The notes beneath the pieces are model-generated. The model ran no database searches. It was not told the DNA's origin and saw only the letters and a program-made list of their open reading frames with translations. Positions 43,797 to 53,754 of a DNA stretch of 64,000 bases are shown piece by piece. The translations under genes and the position numbers were made by a program. The DNA comes from Lysobacter niastensis (GTDB lineage: Bacteria; Pseudomonadota; Gammaproteobacteria; Xanthomonadales; Xanthomonadaceae). The stretch is from the NCBI RefSeq assembly GCF_015453285.1, contig NZ_JADLZT010000010.1, positions 102,208 through 166,207 of the forward strand, written 5' to 3'. The stretch's first letter is position 1; each line of letters starts with the position of its first letter.

Positions 43797-44240
43797 ATGA
43801 CGACTCGATGGAAACACACGGGCTGGGCCTTCGGCCTGACCCTGCTGACCATTCCCGCGGCCGCGCACATCGGCCGCGATGAGCGCGCTTTCGCCGAACG
43901 CAGGCCGATGCAGGCCGCGGCCCCGCTGATGCTGGCCGACGCCACGAGCGGGCGCATGCTGATCGGCCTGACGATCGTGTCACCGCAGGAACAGGCGTCC
44001 GATGCGCCGTTACCGGAGCCCGCAAGCCTGGGCTACCCGGCCTCGCGCAACGCCGTGCTATGCCACAGCGACGACCACGGCTATCGCGAATGCATGACGC
44101 CGTTCCACGGCCGCGTCTCGGTATCGCGCGAGGTCAGCAGCACCCGCTGCATCGAGAACCGCAACTGGGGCTGGCGCGAAGGCGCCGTCTGGGTCGACCA
44201 GGGCTGCGGCGCGGTGTTCGTGCGGGTCGGCGCCAACTGA
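43797..44240 (+). CDS. Exported protein with one DUF3011 module
   Basis: A 147-residue protein with a signal peptide ending near PAAA (about 23), a variable Ala/Pro-rich middle, and one C-terminal four-cysteine module (LCHSDDHGYRECMTP…TRCIENRNWGW…DQGCGAVF). The module matches those of the gene 203 bp upstream, so the pair shares ancestry. AGGAGGT lies about eight bases before ATG 43797, a near-ideal ribosome site. The 203-bp spacer suggests a separate promoter. Function unknown. Confidence 0.78.
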   Translation: MTTRWKHTGWAFGLTLLTIPAAAHIGRDERAFAERRPMQAAAPLMLADATSGRMLIGLTIVSPQEQASDAPLPEPASLGYPASRNAVLCHSDDHGYRECMTPFHGRVSVSREVSSTRCIENRNWGWREGAVWVDQGCGAVFVRVGAN

Positions 44241-44258
44241 CAGCGCCGCTAACGCCGC

Positions 44259-44552
44259 TCAGGCCGCCGGCTTGGGGTCTGCTTTCTTCTCGGCCGGCTT
44301 GCTCTCGGCCGGCTTCGACTCGGCCGCCTTGCCGCTGCCTTCGCCGGCCAGATTGCGCTTCTTGTCGCCGTCCTTCTTGAAGTCGGTCTCGTACCAGCCG
44401 CCGCCGGCCAGGCGGAATTGTGGCGCGGTCACCTGACGACGCACCTGCGGCTCGCCGCAGGCCGGGCACTGCGCCGGATCCGCGTCGGAGAGTTTCTGCA
44501 GGCGGTCGAAACGATGGCCGCAGGCGGCGCATTCGAAGGCGTAGATCGGCAT
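44259..44552 (-). CDS. FmdB-family zinc-ribbon protein
   Basis: A 97-residue protein. The first 42 residues are an FmdB/CxxC_CXXC_SSSS ribbon with CAACGH and CPACGE, a four-cysteine zinc site. A short GGGWYETDF patch follows, then a Lys/Ala/Pro/Glu tail with repeated ESKPAEKK that looks disordered. The family is often called a putative regulator, without firm evidence. Longer upstream frames lack any family match, so ATG 44552 is used although no Shine-Dalgarno is evident. Convergent with the DUF3011 gene and divergent from phzF. Confidence 0.85.
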   Translation of the reverse strand: MPIYAFECAACGHRFDRLQKLSDADPAQCPACGEPQVRRQVTAPQFRLAGGGWYETDFKKDGDKKRNLAGEGSGKAAESKPAESKPAEKKADPKPAA

Positions 44553-44772
44553 GGAGGGGACACAATCGCGAAGGCAGGCCGGCATTTTGGAGGCAGCGGC
44601 CGCCAAATCAAGGGACAATGCCTGTTCAGCTTGCCCGGGCCAACGGCGGTCGGCCCGCCGCTGCCGTTCATGCCCCTGAACCACCTCACTGCGATGCGCG
44701 TCACGACGCAACGCGGACATCATTGGCATTGTCATCCCGCACGAATTTCGAATGTCTCCCCCGCATCACTCG

Positions 44773-45675
44773 ATGGACAACCTGCGCATCTACCGGATCG
44801 ACGCCTTCACCACCGAACGGGGGCACGGCAACGCGGCCGGAGTAGTCAGCAACGCCCACGGGCTGGATGAGGCGCAGATGCAGGCCATCGCGGCCGAACT
44901 CGGGCATTCGGAGACCGCCTTCGTGCTGCCGGCGCGCGACGCCAGCCACGACGTCCACATCCGCTTCTTCACTCCCATCACCGAAGTGCCGGTGTGCGGT
45001 CACGCCACGGTCGCGGCCCACTACGCGTTGGCGCTGGAGGGTGGGGCCATGGGCGTGCGCCGCCAGCTCACCGGCGCCGGCGTGCAGGTCGTGGAAACGC
45101 GCTACGTAGAAGACGACTTCGCGATCCGGATCCGCCAGAGCCCGCCGACGTTCGCCAAACCCCTGGCGCCGGACATGGTGCTGGAACTGCTGGCTGCGCT
45201 GTGCCTGGAACCGTCCGACCTGGACCTGCGCTGCCCGCCGCAATTCGTCAGCACAGGCCACGGCAAGCTGATGGTCGCGATCCGCCGCCGCGAACGGCTT
45301 CGTGCCATGGAGCCCGACCTCGCGCACCTGGTCGAACTGGGCTCGCGCGTCGGCACCAACGGCTATTTCGTCTTCACCCTCGACACGCATGAAGGCGAGG
45401 ACGCGCTGTCGCACGGCCGCATGTTCGCGCCCGCGATCGGCGTCGACGAGGACCCGGTCACCGGCAACGCCAACGGTCCGCTCGGCGCTTACCTGGTCCG
45501 CCACGGTCTGCTCGAGGCGGTCGACGGCGTCGCCCGCTTCCGCGGCCGGCAGCAGGCCGGCAACGGCCGCCGCGGCTATGTCGACGTGAGCGTGCAGGTC
45601 GAAGGTGGCGAGCCGGTCGCGGTCACCATCGAAGGGCGCGCGGTGCTGGCCGACCACAGCGAACGGCCGCGCTGA
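44773..45675 (+). CDS. PhzF-family isomerase/epimerase
   Basis: A 300-residue protein of the PhzF/diaminopimelate-epimerase fold. N-terminal RIDAFTTERGHGNAAG and LGHSETAFVLP carry the conserved catalytic Glu, and VPVCGHATVAAHYAL is the family signature. The C-terminal half has EDPVTGNANGPLGAYL. No phenazine genes are nearby, so this is a housekeeping paralogue of unknown substrate rather than phenazine synthesis. ATG 44752 is an in-frame alternative start seven codons upstream; neither has a strong ribosome site. Confidence 0.88.
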   Translation: MDNLRIYRIDAFTTERGHGNAAGVVSNAHGLDEAQMQAIAAELGHSETAFVLPARDASHDVHIRFFTPITEVPVCGHATVAAHYALALEGGAMGVRRQLTGAGVQVVETRYVEDDFAIRIRQSPPTFAKPLAPDMVLELLAALCLEPSDLDLRCPPQFVSTGHGKLMVAIRRRERLRAMEPDLAHLVELGSRVGTNGYFVFTLDTHEGEDALSHGRMFAPAIGVDEDPVTGNANGPLGAYLVRHGLLEAVDGVARFRGRQQAGNGRRGYVDVSVQVEGGEPVAVTIEGRAVLADHSERPR

Positions 45676-45699
45676 TCATTCATCGGCGCGGCAAGCGCG

Positions 45700-47556
<1,857 letters not shown>

Positions 47557-47721
47557 CCGGCCATTGTACCGGGGCGGGCTTGCCCTTCGCGCCGTCGATG
47601 TTGACCGTGTTGACATCCGCTTGCCACGGCGAGGCCCAGCATGCCTGCTCGCAAGCCTCGCGCGGGTTGCATCTCCCGGCATCGGCCCACATCCTGAACC
47701 GGAGTCCCCGCTGGAGAGCCG

Positions 47722-49404
47722 ATGCACCATACGTCCCTGATCGCGATCCTCGTAGCCGGTTTCGTACTGGCGTTCGTGTTCGGCTCGCTGGCGCAGCGCC
47801 TGCGGCTGTCACCCCTGGTTGGCTACCTGCTGGCGGGCGTGGTCGCCGGTCCGTTCACGCCCGGCTTCGTCGGCGACCAGACGCTGGCTCCGCAGCTCGC
47901 CGAGATCGGCGTGATCCTGCTGATGTTCGGCGTCGGCCTGCATTTCTCGATGCGCGACCTGCTGGACGTGAAGGCGATCGCCTTGCCCGGCGCGGTGGTG
48001 CAGATCCTGGCCGCGACCGTGCTGGGCTGGGGCCTGGCGCGGCTGTACGGCTGGTCGCACGGCACCGGCATCGTGTTCGGCCTGGCCCTGTCGGTGGCCA
48101 GTACGGTGGTGCTGCTGCGTGCGCTGGAGGAGCGGCGCCTGGTCGACACCACGCGTGGACGCATCGCGGTCGGCTGGCTGATCGTCGAGGACCTGGCGAT
48201 GGTGCTGGCGCTGGTACTGCTGCCCGCGCTGGCCGATGTGCTGCGTGGCGAAGGCGGCGACCCGATCCAGGTGTGGACGGCGCTGTTCAAGACCTTCGCC
48301 AAGGTCGGTGCCTTCGTCGCGGTGATGCTGCTCGTCGGCCGCCGGGTGATCCCGTGGATACTGGAGCGCGTCGCCGGGACCGGATCGCGCGAACTGTTCA
48401 CGCTGTGCGTGCTGGCGATCGCGCTGGGCGTGGCATTCGGTTCCGCCGCGCTGTTCGGCGTGTCGTTCGCACTGGGCGCGTTCTTCGCCGGCATGATGCT
48501 CAACGAGTCCGAGTTCAGCCACCAGGCCGCCAACGAGACGCTGCCGCTGCGCGATGCCTTCGCGGTGCTGTTCTTCGTCTCGGTCGGCATGCTGTTCGAC
48601 CCGATGATCCTGATCGAGCAGCCCGTGCCGGTGCTGGCGACCTTCGCCATCATCGTCCTGGGCAAGTCCATCGCGGCGTATGCCATCGTCCGCGCCTTCG
48701 GCAAACCCAACTCGACCGCGCTGCTGATCTCGGCCAGCCTGGCGCAGATCGGCGAGTTCTCCTTCATCCTCGCCGGCCTCGGCATGGAGTTGAAGGTCCT
48801 GCCCAAGGAAGGACACGACCTGATTCTTGCCGGCGCACTGCTGTCGATCATCGTCAATCCGCTTCTGTTCGCGTGGCTCGACCGGCGCGAAGCGCGCGAG
48901 CTCGCCGCCCGGCGCGAGGCCGAGGACCATGCGGTGCCGCCGATTCCCGACGGCCTGCGCGACCACGTCATCCTGGTCGGCTACGGCCGCGTCGGCAGCG
49001 AGCTCGGCCGCCTGCTCACCGAGCACGGCGTGCCGGTGGTGGTCATCGAGGAAGAGGACGACCGCGTCGATCGCGCGCGCGCCGCCGGCATCCCGACCGT
49101 GCGCGGCCACGCCGCCGACGAGCGCGCGCTGAAGGAGGCCATGCCGGACAGCGCGCACACCGTCATGCTGGCGATCCCCAACGCGCTCGAGGCTGGCGAG
49201 ATCATCGCCAAGCTGCGGACGATCAACCCCGCGCTGACCATCGTCGCGCGTGCCCACAGCGACACCGAAGTGCGCCACCTGCTCGACCACGGCGCCGATG
49301 GCGCGGTGATGGCCGAACGCGAGCTGGCGCACAGCCTGGCCGAGATGGTGATGGCGACGCCGCTCTATCGCGGCAGCCGCCACCTGCCGCCGGCCACCGT
49401 CTGA
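47722..49404 (+). CDS. Kef-type monovalent cation:proton antiporter (YbaL-like)
   Basis: A 560-residue CPA2 antiporter. About 11–12 membrane helices span residues 5–390, with the conserved FGVGLHFS and GAFFAGMMLNESEFSHQ segments. A cytoplasmic RCK/TrkA-N domain starts near residue 415 with HVILVGYGRVGSELG, a nucleotide-binding Rossmann motif. It resembles E. coli YbaL rather than glutathione-gated KefB/C. The expected role is K+ or Na+ efflux coupled to pH homeostasis. Divergent from the ABC-F gene over 165 bp; ten bases before yceH. Confidence 0.9.
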   Translation: MHHTSLIAILVAGFVLAFVFGSLAQRLRLSPLVGYLLAGVVAGPFTPGFVGDQTLAPQLAEIGVILLMFGVGLHFSMRDLLDVKAIALPGAVVQILAATVLGWGLARLYGWSHGTGIVFGLALSVASTVVLLRALEERRLVDTTRGRIAVGWLIVEDLAMVLALVLLPALADVLRGEGGDPIQVWTALFKTFAKVGAFVAVMLLVGRRVIPWILERVAGTGSRELFTLCVLAIALGVAFGSAALFGVSFALGAFFAGMMLNESEFSHQAANETLPLRDAFAVLFFVSVGMLFDPMILIEQPVPVLATFAIIVLGKSIAAYAIVRAFGKPNSTALLISASLAQIGEFSFILAGLGMELKVLPKEGHDLILAGALLSIIVNPLLFAWLDRREARELAARREAEDHAVPPIPDGLRDHVILVGYGRVGSELGRLLTEHGVPVVVIEEEDDRVDRARAAGIPTVRGHAADERALKEAMPDSAHTVMLAIPNALEAGEIIAKLRTINPALTIVARAHSDTEVRHLLDHGADGAVMAERELAHSLAEMVMATPLYRGSRHLPPATV

Positions 49405-49414
49405 GTCGAATGCC

Positions 49415-50068
49415 ATGAACGATCCCGAAGACACCGCACCGGCCGCACAACTCAGCGCCATCGAGGCCCGCATCGTCGGAAGCCTGCTGGAAAAGCAGGC
49501 CACCACGCCGGACGTCTATCCGCTCACGCTCAATGCCGTCGTGCTGGCATGCAACCAGAAGACCTCGCGCGAACCGGTGATGCAGCTGGAAACCGGCGAC
49601 GTCGGCCACGCCCTCCGGCAACTGGAAGGGCGTGGCTGGGTGAAGTCGCAGCACGGCAGCCGCGCCGATCGCTACGAGCACCGGCTCGACGCCCAGCTCG
49701 GCGTCACCCGTGCGCAGGCGACCTTGCTTGCCCTGCTGATGCTGCGTGGCCCGCAGACCGTCAACGAGCTGCTGAGCCGCAGCGATCGGATGGCCACTTT
49801 CAACGGCGCCGAAGACGTGAAGTACGCGCTGGAACGGCTGGCGCAGCGTGAGCCGTCACTGGTGCGCGAGATTCCACGACAGGGCGGCCAGCGCGAGGAT
49901 CGCTATGCGCACCTGCTGAGCGGCGAACCGGTCGTGCCGGCCTACGAGGCCAGCACACGCTCCACGTCCAGCGCATCGGCGCTGGAGGAACGCATCGAGG
50001 CGCTGGAAGCACGCGTCGCGGAACTGGAGGCGAGACTGTCGCGCCTGTCGGACGAGCGAAACACCTGA
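49415..50068 (+). CDS. yceH: YceH-family (DUF480) winged-helix protein
   Basis: A 217-residue protein of the UPF0502/YceH family with two tandem winged-helix domains. Conserved features include LSAIEARIVGSLLEKQATTPDVYPLTLNA-type N-terminus, NQKTSREPVM and RHR-like YEHR, and a second repeat at RGPQTVNELLSRS. A C-terminal coiled coil (EERIEALEARVAELEARL) may dimerise it. Cellular role is unproven. Start ten bases after the antiporter stop suggests an operon. A repeat-rich spacer of 190 bp follows. Confidence 0.9.
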   Translation: MNDPEDTAPAAQLSAIEARIVGSLLEKQATTPDVYPLTLNAVVLACNQKTSREPVMQLETGDVGHALRQLEGRGWVKSQHGSRADRYEHRLDAQLGVTRAQATLLALLMLRGPQTVNELLSRSDRMATFNGAEDVKYALERLAQREPSLVREIPRQGGQREDRYAHLLSGEPVVPAYEASTRSTSSASALEERIEALEARVAELEARLSRLSDERNT

Positions 50069-50101
50069 GGCAAAGCGGCCCTCATCCGGCCCTTCGGGCC
50101 A

Positions 50102-50126
50102 CCTTCTCCCGCGAGGCGGGAGAAGG
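50102..50126. repeat. Intergenic hairpin repeat, first of a pair
   Basis: CCTTCTCCCGC (50102–50112), loop GAG, GCGGGAGAAGG (50116–50126): a perfect 11-bp stem, preceded by CCCTTCGGGCCA as at 39849. It lies after the yceH stop. Confidence 0.7.
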
Positions 50127-50195
50127 GAACTCACCCCATCAAGCCGCCTCAGTACTGAGCCCCGGCCGCAATCAACCAGTTCGCCACTTCCTGAG

Positions 50196-50235
50196 CCCCT
50201 CTCCCGCAAGCGCGGGAGAGGGGTTGGGGTGAGGG
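50196..50235. repeat. Intergenic hairpin repeat, second of a pair
   Basis: CCCCTCTCCCGC (50196–50207), loop AAGC, GCGGGAGAGGGG (50212–50223): a perfect 12-bp stem, followed by TTGGGGTGAGGG. With the copy at 50102 it fills the convergent yceH–clpB spacer and could stop transcription from both sides. Confidence 0.72.
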
Positions 50236-50258
50236 AGCTTTGAGGCTGAAGCGCGCGG

Positions 50259-52844
50259 TCAGCCCTTGCGGAACACCAGGTGCCCGCCTTCGGCCTCGAC
50301 CTGCACGACATCGCCGCTGGCGAACTCGCCGGCGAGAATCTTCTGTGCCAGCGGATTCTCCAGTTGCTGCTGGATCGCACGCTTGAGCGGCCGCGCGCCG
50401 TAGACCGGGTCGAAGCCGACGTTGCCGAGCAGCTCCATGGCCTTGTCCGATACCGACAGCTTCATGCCGCGCTCACCCAGGCGCTTATCCAGTCCCTTGA
50501 GCTGGATGCCCGCGATCTGGCGGATCTGCGCCTTGTCCAGCGGATGGAACACGACGATGTCGTCGAGGCGGTTGATGAACTCAGGACGGAAGTGCGACTG
50601 CACCACGCCCATCACCGCCGCCTTCATTTGCGTGTAGCCCTCCGGCGTGTCGTCGGCCGCCATGTCCTGGATCATCTGGCTGCCCAGATTCGAGGTCATC
50701 ACGATCACGGTGTTGCGGAAGTCGACCGTGCGGCCCTGGCCATCGGTCAGACGACCGTCGTCGAGCACCTGCAGCAGGATGTTGAACACGTCCGGATGCG
50801 CCTTCTCGACCTCATCGAGCAGGATCACGCTGTACGGGCGACGGCGCACCGCCTCGGTGAGATAGCCGCCCTCCTCGTAGCCGACATAGCCCGGAGGCGC
50901 TCCGACCAGGCGGCTGACCGAGTGCTTCTCCATGAACTCGCTCATGTCGATGCGCACCATCGCGTCGGATGAGTCGAACAGGAACTCCGCCAATGCCTTG
51001 CACAGCTCGGTCTTGCCGACGCCGGTGGGACCGAGGAACAGGAAGGACCCGGACGGGCGGTTCGGATCGGCCAGGCCCGCACGCGAGCGGCGCACCGCAT
51101 CCGACACGACCTTGATCGCCTCTTCCTGCCCGACCACCCGCGTGTGCAGCTGGTCTTCCATGCGCAACAGTTTCTCGCGCTCACCTTCGAGCATCTTGCT
51201 GACCGGGATGCCGGTCCAGCGCGCCACCACCTCGGCGATTTCCTCGTCGGTGACCTTGTCCTGCAGCAGCGTGAACCCCTTGGTCTCGGCCTCCTGCGCG
51301 ACCTGGAGCTGCTTCTCCAGCTCCGGCAGCCTTCCGTACTGGATCTCGCTCATCTTCGCGAAGTCCTGCTTGCGCTGCGCGGCCTCGAGTTCGAGCTTGG
51401 CGGCCTCGATCTGTTCCTTGATCTTCGTCGCGCCCTGCAATGTCGCCTTCTCGGCTTTCCACACTTCCTCGAGGTCGTTGTATTCGCGCTCGAGCGTGGC
51501 GATCTCGCTTTCCAGGTCGGCCAGCCGCTGCTTGCTGGCCTCGTCCTTCTCTTTCTTCAGCGCCTCGCGCTGGATCTTGAGCTGGATCAGGCGGCGCTCC
51601 TTGCGGTCGAGCTCCTCCGGCTTGGAATCGATCTCCATGCGGATGCGCGACGCGGCCTCGTCCATCAGGTCGATGGCCTTGTCGGGCAGCTGGCGATCGG
51701 TGATGTAGCGGTTGGAGAGCGTTGCAGCGGCGACGATGGCGGGATCGGTGATCTCCACGCCATGGTGCACGGCGTATTTCTCCTTCAGACCGCGCAGGAT
51801 CGCGATGGTGTCCTCCACGCTCGGCTCGCCGACCAGGACTTTCTGGAAGCGGCGCTCCAGCGCGGCATCCTTCTCGATGTACTGGCGGTACTCGTCGAGC
51901 GTGGTCGCGCCGATGCAGTGCAGCTCGCCGCGCGCCAGCGCGGGCTTGAGCATGTTGCCCGCGTCCATGGCGCCCTCGGCCTTGCCGGCGCCGACCATCG
52001 TGTGCAGCTCGTCGATGAAGAGGATGATCTGGCCTTCGTTCTTGGCCAGGTCGTTGAGCACCGCCTTCAGGCGCTCCTCGAACTCGCCGCGGAACTTGGC
52101 GCCGGCGATCAGCGCGCCCATGTCGAGCGAGAGCACGCGCTTGCCGCGCAGGCCTTCGGGCACTTCACCGTTCACGATGCGCTGCGCCAGCCCCTCGACG
52201 ATGGCGGTCTTGCCGACACCGGGTTCGCCGATCAGCACCGGATTGTTCTTGGTCCGGCGCTGCAGCACCTGCACGGTGCGGCGGATCTCCTCGTCGCGGC
52301 CGATGACCGGATCGAGCTTGCCCAGCTCGGCGCGCGCGGTCAGGTCGATGGTGTACTTCTCCAGCGCCTGGCGCTGATCTTCCGCGTTTTCCGATTGCAC
52401 GCTCTCGCCTCCGCGCACCTTGTCGATGGCCGCCTCGAGCTTCTGCTTGCTGGCACCGGCAGCCTTGAGCGCCCGCCCGACGTCGCCGCTATCGTCCAGC
52501 GCGGCCAGCACGAATAGCTCGCTGGCGATGAACGCATCACCACGCTGCTGCGCCAGCTTGTCGGTGACGTTGAGCAGCCGCGCCAGGTCGTTGCCGATGC
52601 TGATGTTGCCGGCCTGTCCGGTGACCTTGGGCAGGCGCTCGAGCGTTTCGCCGAGACGTTCGCGCAGCAGCGGCACGTTGACGCCAGACTGCGCGAGCAA
52701 TGGCCGCGTGCTGCCGCCGCTTTGTTCGAGCAATGCGGTCATCAGGTGCACCGGCTCGATGACGTTGTGATCGCGCCCCACGGCCAGCGATTGCGCATCG
52801 GCGATCGCCTGCTGGAAGCGCGAGGTGAGTTTGTCCATTCGCAT
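50259..52844 (-). CDS. clpB: Chaperone ClpB (Hsp100 disaggregase)
   Basis: An 861-residue AAA+ disaggregase that works with DnaK to resolubilise aggregated protein. Order: N-terminal Clp-N repeats, AAA1 with GEPGVGKT near residue 203 and an intact Walker B, the long ClpB-specific middle coiled coil (about 400–530, rich in Glu, Lys and Leu), AAA2 with GPTGVGKT near 603, and the C-terminal D2-small domain. ATG 52844 with GAGG nine bases upstream opens [15 protein letters not shown] 52838 is two codons later. A sigma-32-type promoter lies upstream. Length is typical (E. coli 857). Confidence 0.97.
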   Translation of the reverse strand: MRMDKLTSRFQQAIADAQSLAVGRDHNVIEPVHLMTALLEQSGGSTRPLLAQSGVNVPLLRERLGETLERLPKVTGQAGNISIGNDLARLLNVTDKLAQQRGDAFIASELFVLAALDDSGDVGRALKAAGASKQKLEAAIDKVRGGESVQSENAEDQRQALEKYTIDLTARAELGKLDPVIGRDEEIRRTVQVLQRRTKNNPVLIGEPGVGKTAIVEGLAQRIVNGEVPEGLRGKRVLSLDMGALIAGAKFRGEFEERLKAVLNDLAKNEGQIILFIDELHTMVGAGKAEGAMDAGNMLKPALARGELHCIGATTLDEYRQYIEKDAALERRFQKVLVGEPSVEDTIAILRGLKEKYAVHHGVEITDPAIVAAATLSNRYITDRQLPDKAIDLMDEAASRIRMEIDSKPEELDRKERRLIQLKIQREALKKEKDEASKQRLADLESEIATLEREYNDLEEVWKAEKATLQGATKIKEQIEAAKLELEAAQRKQDFAKMSEIQYGRLPELEKQLQVAQEAETKGFTLLQDKVTDEEIAEVVARWTGIPVSKMLEGEREKLLRMEDQLHTRVVGQEEAIKVVSDAVRRSRAGLADPNRPSGSFLFLGPTGVGKTELCKALAEFLFDSSDAMVRIDMSEFMEKHSVSRLVGAPPGYVGYEEGGYLTEAVRRRPYSVILLDEVEKAHPDVFNILLQVLDDGRLTDGQGRTVDFRNTVIVMTSNLGSQMIQDMAADDTPEGYTQMKAAVMGVVQSHFRPEFINRLDDIVVFHPLDKAQIRQIAGIQLKGLDKRLGERGMKLSVSDKAMELLGNVGFDPVYGARPLKRAIQQQLENPLAQKILAGEFASGDVVQVEAEGGHLVFRKG

Positions 52845-52891
52845 GGAGATTGACCTCGGATACTGTGGCGGCCCCGGCCGCAATGCCCACG

Positions 52892-52920
52892 AAATGCGGC
52901 TGGGGAGGCCTTGTTTCAAG
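52892..52920 (-). promoter_or_regulatory. Sigma-32-type heat-shock promoter of clpB
   Basis: On the minus strand CTTGAAA (52914–52920), 14 bases, then CCGCATTT (52892–52899). The consensus is CTTGAAA-N11–16-CCCCATnT, so the match is perfect at -35 and differs at one base at -10. It predicts a leader of about 40 bases before ATG 52844, as expected for a heat-shock gene. Confidence 0.7.
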
Positions 52921-52974
52921 CGCGTTCAACAACGTCCACCTGATGCTTACATGGGGGTGTTCACAATCGCGTGC

Positions 52975-53754
52975 ATGGCCGCCGAGACCCCCCCGCTCCC
53001 GCAGCCGCCGTGTGTCGCCCCGGATTGGGCCTTGTTCCTCGACGTGGACGGGACACTGCTCGATTTCGCCGCCGCGCCGGCCGACGTCCACGTCGAGCCC
53101 GGCCTGGTCGATGCCCTGGCCGTCCTGCATCGCCGCCTCGACGGCGCGCTGGCGTTGATCAGCGGACGCACGCTGGCGCAGCTGGACAGGCTGTTCTCGC
53201 CATTGAAGCTGCCGGCCGTCGGATTGCACGGCCTGGAGCAGCGTGACAACGGCCACCTCGACCTGCATCGCCGCGCACCCGCGCTGGACGCGGTGCTGGC
53301 CGCCGCGCAGGCATTGGCCGCCAAGTACCCCGGCGCGCTGGCCGAGGACAAGGGAACGACCATCGCGCTGCACTGGCGCGGTGCCCCCGCGGCCGAGGAG
53401 CCGCTGCACGAGTTCGCCACGTCGGCGCTGATCGATCTGCCCGGCTATCACCTGCAACCCGGCAACAGCGTGATCGAGCTGCGACCCGACGGCGCGCACA
53501 AGGGCGCCGCGGTGCTGTCGCTGCTGGCCCATCCACCCTTCCAGGGCCGCCGACCGGTATTCGTCGGCGACGACCTCACCGACGAACACGGCTTCGCGGC
53601 CGTCGCCAGTCACGGCGGATTCGGCGTGCTGGTCGGCCGGCGCCAGCCGAGTGCGGCGCGGTATGCGCTGCACGACCCGGAAGCGGTGCGCGCCTGGCTG
53701 GACGACGCGGTGGCCATTGCCGGCGACGAACAAAGGAGACGGGATGACCCATAG
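52975..53754 (+). CDS. otsB: Trehalose-6-phosphate phosphatase
   Basis: A 259-residue HAD-superfamily phosphatase that releases trehalose from trehalose-6-phosphate. Motif I FLDVDGTLLDF gives the nucleophile Asp23 and acid Asp25, ALISGRTLAQLD is motif II, and VGDDLTDEHGF is the metal-binding motif. Starts are uncertain: ATG 52975 directly precedes the family-like region, ATG 52951 adds eight residues, and no good ribosome site is seen for either. Its last 11 bases overlap the GH15 gene, so the two are translated together. Confidence 0.92.
   Translation: MAAETPPLPQPPCVAPDWALFLDVDGTLLDFAAAPADVHVEPGLVDALAVLHRRLDGALALISGRTLAQLDRLFSPLKLPAVGLHGLEQRDNGHLDLHRRAPALDAVLAAAQALAAKYPGALAEDKGTTIALHWRGAPAAEEPLHEFATSALIDLPGYHLQPGNSVIELRPDGAHKGAAVLSLLAHPPFQGRRPVFVGDDLTDEHGFAAVASHGGFGVLVGRRQPSAARYALHDPEAVRAWLDDAVAIAGDEQRRRDDP

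Noticed and set aside
44553..44772. GGCATT…AATGCC inverted repeat in the fmdB–phzF spacer
   Set aside because: Only six paired bases over a 30-base gap; expected by chance.
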